From Pinguiococcus pyrenoidosus (lineage: Eukaryota > Sar > Pinguiophyceae > Pinguiochrysidales > Pinguiochrysidaceae): a DNA stretch of 43,564 nt. Under the pieces are notes generated by a model. It saw nothing but the letters and a program-made list of their open reading frames with translations, was not told the origin of the DNA and searched no databases. The position numbers and the translations under genes were made by a program. The DNA lies in contig JAAMXY010000828.1 in the NCBI GenBank assembly GCA_019677205.1, positions 1-43,564 of the forward strand, given 5' to 3'. Position 1 is the first letter of the stretch. The number at the start of each line of letters is the position of its first letter. Positions 40,540-43,564 of the stretch are shown piece by piece.

Positions 40540-41074
40540 GGCCACGGGGAGACGGGACGAGAGAGCAGAGAGCGGAGCGCCCAAAAGTCGGAGGCCACTG
40601 GACTTTCGCGCGCGGAACGTTTGCCGTCGGCAGCTGATTTCAAAACTTCAACTTCCCCAGACTGATGGGCGGCCGATGCTCCAAAGGTCGCAGTGCTATC
40701 CTGATTTTTATTCAAAATACTATTCTTCAGCAGTGGGTATGATCGTGTGATGATGGAATAGCAATTTAAAATAGGTTGGGGGCTCCCGAAGCTGGACGTT
40801 GCGAAGCTTCAATCGAAACGCGCTTCAGATGCAGACGGCCGAGGCTGGCGCGGATGCCATCTTTCGGCCTTCCCCTGAGGCCCTCTCCTGAGGCCTTGGG
40901 ACGAGCTTGCCAGGATGGCCATCTTTCGTACTGTGTAGGTCTGGAGTGAATTTCCTGGGCTGTGGGGTACGCTTGTTTGGTGGTTTTTCTCGACGCGGCA
41001 CCTGCTCAGGGCCAGCCACACGTGAGTTCCTTCACGATAAGCTATGCGCTTTTCTCACCAGACTTTTTCATCCT
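40540..41074. other. Intergenic region
   Basis: Between ClpS and DNAJC17, both on the minus strand. An AT-rich patch at about 40700-40775 may hold transcription signals. No gene seen. Confidence 0.45.
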
Positions 41075-41998
41075 CTACGCAGCCATCATCTCCGCAAGCG
41101 TCGCTTCTTCCATGCGCGCAAAGTCTTCCCTGGAGAGACTGGTCACATCGTCGTCGGCCGTCGCCTTCGCAGCGGCTTCGGAAGCCCCCTTCGCGGCCAC
41201 GCCCGAGCGGGCCTTGGCAGCCTCCTGACGCGTCTCCCACCGGTTGATCGCCCCGGCTCGCTTATCGTCCTTCACGGTGACTCTAGTGTCGGCGTCTTCA
41301 TCGCCATCAAAATCCTCGGCAGCCTTGCGCGCGTCGCTCTCCGCGCGAAACACCACTTCCGCCGCGTTGCCCTTAACCCCCGTGAGCGTCACGGCCTCCA
41401 GCTCCCCAAAGCGCCGGAACATGGCGTGCAACGTGTCTCGCGAGTGGCTCAGCTTACTCCGCCGCCACTTCACCTTCAAAGTGCGTCGATCCAGCGCCCT
41501 CTGCTCCGACGTCGCCTTGGAACCGTAGCCTCTCGCGGAGTAGTACACATCGGCTGCGAACTTCGCGCTCTGCTCCGCCGCCTTCGCCTCCGCTGGCGTC
41601 ATAGGGCGCTCGCCGTCGGACCGAGGTCGACTCGCCGCACTTTGCGCCGCTCTCTGCCGCTTCAGCTCCTGCTCTCGCCGCTCAAGGTCGTCGCGAAATC
41701 GGCGGCGCTTAGCGCCCATGGACTTCAGCTCGCTTTGCCGGCGCTCCTGCGCCGCTCTCTCCTGCTGCTGCTTCTGCTGCTCTTTGGCTCGCTTCTCATC
41801 GTACTCTCGCCGGCTTGCGGCGTCCACAAGCACTTCCTTCGCCTGGCTGATGGCCTCGAACTTCGCTTCCGCCGCGGGGTTGTCCGGGTTCTTGTCCGGG
41901 TGCCACTTCAACGCCGCTTTTCGGTACGCGCGGCGGATGGTGGACTCGTCAGCTGACGAAGGAACGCCCAGCACGGCGTAGTGGTCGGGAGCCTCCAT
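41075..41998 (-). CDS. DNAJC17: DNAJC17-type J-domain and RRM protein
   Basis: 307 residues from ATG 41998 (MEAPDHYAVLGV), single exon. J-domain at residues about 5-70 with the HPD motif (KWHPDKNPDN), which stimulates Hsp70 ATPase. A long charged helix/coiled coil follows (YDEKRAKEQQKQQQERAAQERR; DDLERREQELKRQRA). The C-terminal half has an RRM-like fold (LKVKWRR, LHAMFRRFGELEAVTL, AAEVVFRAESDARKA). This J-helix-RRM order is that of DNAJC17 and yeast Cwc23-type spliceosome factors, so a nuclear splicing role is likely. The tail is Ala/Glu-rich. The in-frame Met at 42019 would add seven residues. A minus-strand neighbour of ClpS, but functionally unrelated. Confidence 0.93.
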   Translation of the reverse strand: MEAPDHYAVLGVPSSADESTIRRAYRKAALKWHPDKNPDNPAAEAKFEAISQAKEVLVDAASRREYDEKRAKEQQKQQQERAAQERRQSELKSMGAKRRRFRDDLERREQELKRQRAAQSAASRPRSDGERPMTPAEAKAAEQSAKFAADVYYSARGYGSKATSEQRALDRRTLKVKWRRSKLSHSRDTLHAMFRRFGELEAVTLTGVKGNAAEVVFRAESDARKAAEDFDGDEDADTRVTVKDDKRAGAINRWETRQEAAKARSGVAAKGASEAAAKATADDDVTSLSREDFARMEEATLAEMMAA

Positions 41999-42367
41999 CT
42001 TGGGCGCAGCAGAGCGCAACGCGCCTTTGGCCTCTTCGGAAGTCCGTCGCGTTTTTGCGGAAGTGTGGAAGTAGCAGTGGGATTTTCATGCAAGTCCCAA
42101 CGCACCTCGATCAAAATATACCTGCTGGCGTGATGCATCCCAGCGTTGCTTGGGATACCTGCGGGCGTATCCTATCGCTGATAAGAAGACACGACGCAAA
42201 CCATATTCTAGCGGGCGCGTCACAATCCCTCGAAAGAGGGGGTTAGGAAACTGTCGACGAAACCGAAAACCCCTTAAAAGCCATTCCGCTGACGAAACGC
42301 CATCTCACCGGAACCTTTCGGCAGCCGTGCTACAGCTGGTCTAGCCGAGTGGAGGGCGCCGCCGGCC
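41999..42367. other. Divergent intergenic region
   Basis: Between DNAJC17 (minus) and the histidine phosphatase (plus). A CTGGTCTAGCCGAGTGG string at about 42330 recalls a tRNA D-arm but lacks the rest of a tRNA. Nothing else seen. Confidence 0.45.
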
Positions 42368-43564
42368 ATGCTCACAGCAGTGCTTTTGACTCTGGCGACT
42401 TCCGCGCCCTTCCCTATGGACAACATGGCGGACTCGCACACCAAGGTAGGCCTCGCAGGGCTCTGCAGCCTTGCGCACGCATACTAGAGACCAGTTGCAG
42501 CCGCGGGGGTGGGCCGCCGGGGCGCCTCAGGAGTCTCTCGAAGGAGGAGTGGGGCGCCGGTGGGGCTGGCAGGGCCACAGGAGGGCAGCGGGAAGAAGAT
42601 TCGATGGGTTTGGCTAGAATCTTTTGCCTGGCGGAGGCTGAAATGTTCTTCAATGTGTCTCAAAAGGCTTCTGGGGGGGGCAGAATGCTACATGTTGAAG
42701 AGAAGAGACAGATGGATTGGGTCTCGCGTGGAAGCGGATTGTTGCCGAGAAAACAAGAAGGCAGAGAAAAGCAAAGAGGTCGCCGCGCTGTGAAGGAAGA
42801 AGGCATTTCAGTGGGTGATACGGGGGGAATCTGCATGAAAAGGGCCTCTGGGTAATTGCTTTCCTGGCGAAAGCATTTGGGTAGCGTCTGGCCTTTTGCA
42901 AGGCCGGGAAGGCTCCAGGAGAACGAAGTTGGGGAGGCGAGAAGTGCAGAAAGCGCTGACCATTCAGGACTTCGGATAGACGCTCTTCCTCGTGCGGCAT
43001 GGGCAGAGCGAAGAGAACGTGCGGGTGAACAACTTTCGCCGCAGCTATCAGCTGCTGCGGCAGGGGGAGCATCTCACGTCGGCCGACTGGGGCAAGTTCG
43101 GCAGCATCCTGCACGTGGACACCAACGCGCCGCTGTCCCCCAAAGGCCAGGAGCAGGCTCAGGATCTCGGCGAGAGGGTCGCCAGGGACGACCTCCTCCG
43201 ACGGCGAGGCGTCCAGCTTGCGGTGCACTCGCCGCTGCAGCGGACCAAGTTCACTCTGCAGCCTCTGCTGGTGAAGACCTTCCCAGAAGTGCAGGCCTAT
43301 CAAGGCAACCCGATGGCGTGGGATGAGCAGGGTAGGAAAAGACGCTCAGGAGGTGGATCGAGCCGCGGCGGAAGCCTTGACAGCGCTGTCGTTTGCTTCC
43401 CGCAGGCATCCAGGACGTCCCCATCCCAGTGGTGATGCAGGCAGACCTGCTGGAGAGAAGACCCCGGGAGTACATACGTGGCCCTCTCTTTGCTGGCCGT
43501 TTTGAGCGGCGGATGGATCGGTAAGCCAGCCAACCGGGTCGCCCTTCTCCCCTTCCCCTCCCCC
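42368..43564 (+). CDS. Histidine phosphatase (phosphoglycerate-mutase-like) family protein, truncated by the window
   Basis: Exons 42368-42445, 42980-43331 and 43406-43520, then a GT donor at 43521; the rest lies beyond the right edge. Introns of 534 and 74 bases, GT...AG. About 181 residues are visible. The first exon gives MLTAVLLTLATSAPFP, possibly a short signal peptide or leader, ending HTK. The second starts TLFLVRHGQSEENVRVN, with the catalytic RHG motif (phospho-accepting His) and the LSPKGQEQAQDLGERV helix. LAVHSPLQRTKFTLQPL follows, with the second catalytic Arg, then QDVPIPVVMQADLLERRP, the expected position of the acidic substrate loop. The C-terminal catalytic His is not in the window. 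The substrate is unknown; similar plant and algal proteins are called broad-range acid phosphatases. The 534-base first intron is the longest here. Confidence 0.86.

Noticed and set aside
42325-42360. tRNA-like string (CTGGTCTAGCCGAGTGG)
   Set aside because: No acceptor stem, anticodon arm or T-arm (GGTTCGA) at the right spacing.
1-43564. Dinoflagellate origin, suggested by the TRP-ankyrin gene and bipartite plastid leaders
   Set aside because: All placed introns are GT-AG, genes lie on both strands at high density, no spliced-leader sequence was noticed, and a complex I subunit seems present. Not fully excluded.

Overview
The window is nuclear DNA from a photosynthetic, flagellated, unicellular eukaryote. 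It is GC-rich and gene-dense: 23 protein genes in 43.5 kb, on both strands. Thirty-two short spliceosomal introns (about 55 to 534 bases, most under 150) can be placed, and every one is GT...AG. Two proteins, a ClpS adaptor and a thioredoxin, start with a signal peptide followed by Phe (ADA-F and SSG-F). That is the bipartite leader typical of complex plastids of red-algal origin. A radial spoke head protein implies motile cilia. A complex I subunit (NDUFB3 type) and strictly GT-AG introns argue against a dinoflagellate, chromerid or apicomplexan, so a stramenopile, haptophyte or similar alga is the better guess. The species cannot be named from this sequence.

Layout. 1-676 (-) is a secreted endonuclease I family nuclease cut by the window edge. 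1431-4718 (+) is a methyltransferase-ankyrin-TRP-like channel fusion. 5740-7830 (+) is a short-chain dehydrogenase/epimerase joined through membrane segments to an FAD-linked oxidase. Then come a coiled-coil protein (-), NDUFB3 (+), radial spoke RSP4/6 (-), a plastid-type membrane protein (-), a 68-residue membrane peptide (+), a membrane-anchored cysteine-synthase-like enzyme (-), AMP deaminase (-), membralin (+), a six-pass membrane protein (-), fimbrin (+), YOS1/IER3IP1 (+), an ELO fatty-acid elongase (-), a degenerate DHHC protein (+), ALKBH7 (-), a plastid thioredoxin (-), SIN3 (+), exosome RRP40 (-), plastid ClpS (-), DNAJC17 (-) and a histidine phosphatase cut by the right edge (+).

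There are no operons; the genes are mostly unrelated housekeeping genes. Several neighbours are divergent (endonuclease I/TRP fusion, coiled-coil/NDUFB3, AMPD/membralin, ELO/DHHC, thioredoxin/SIN3) and may share promoter regions. Intergenic stretches hold simple tandem repeats and a few inverted repeats. No transposon, CRISPR array or confident RNA gene was seen.

The most unusual items are the methyltransferase-channel fusion, the dehydrogenase-membrane-oxidase fusion, and the DHHC-type protein that has lost most zinc ligands and ends inside a 15-base repeat carrying an in-frame stop. Exon boundaries were placed by hand from splice signals, reading frame and family alignment from memory; none was checked against transcripts.
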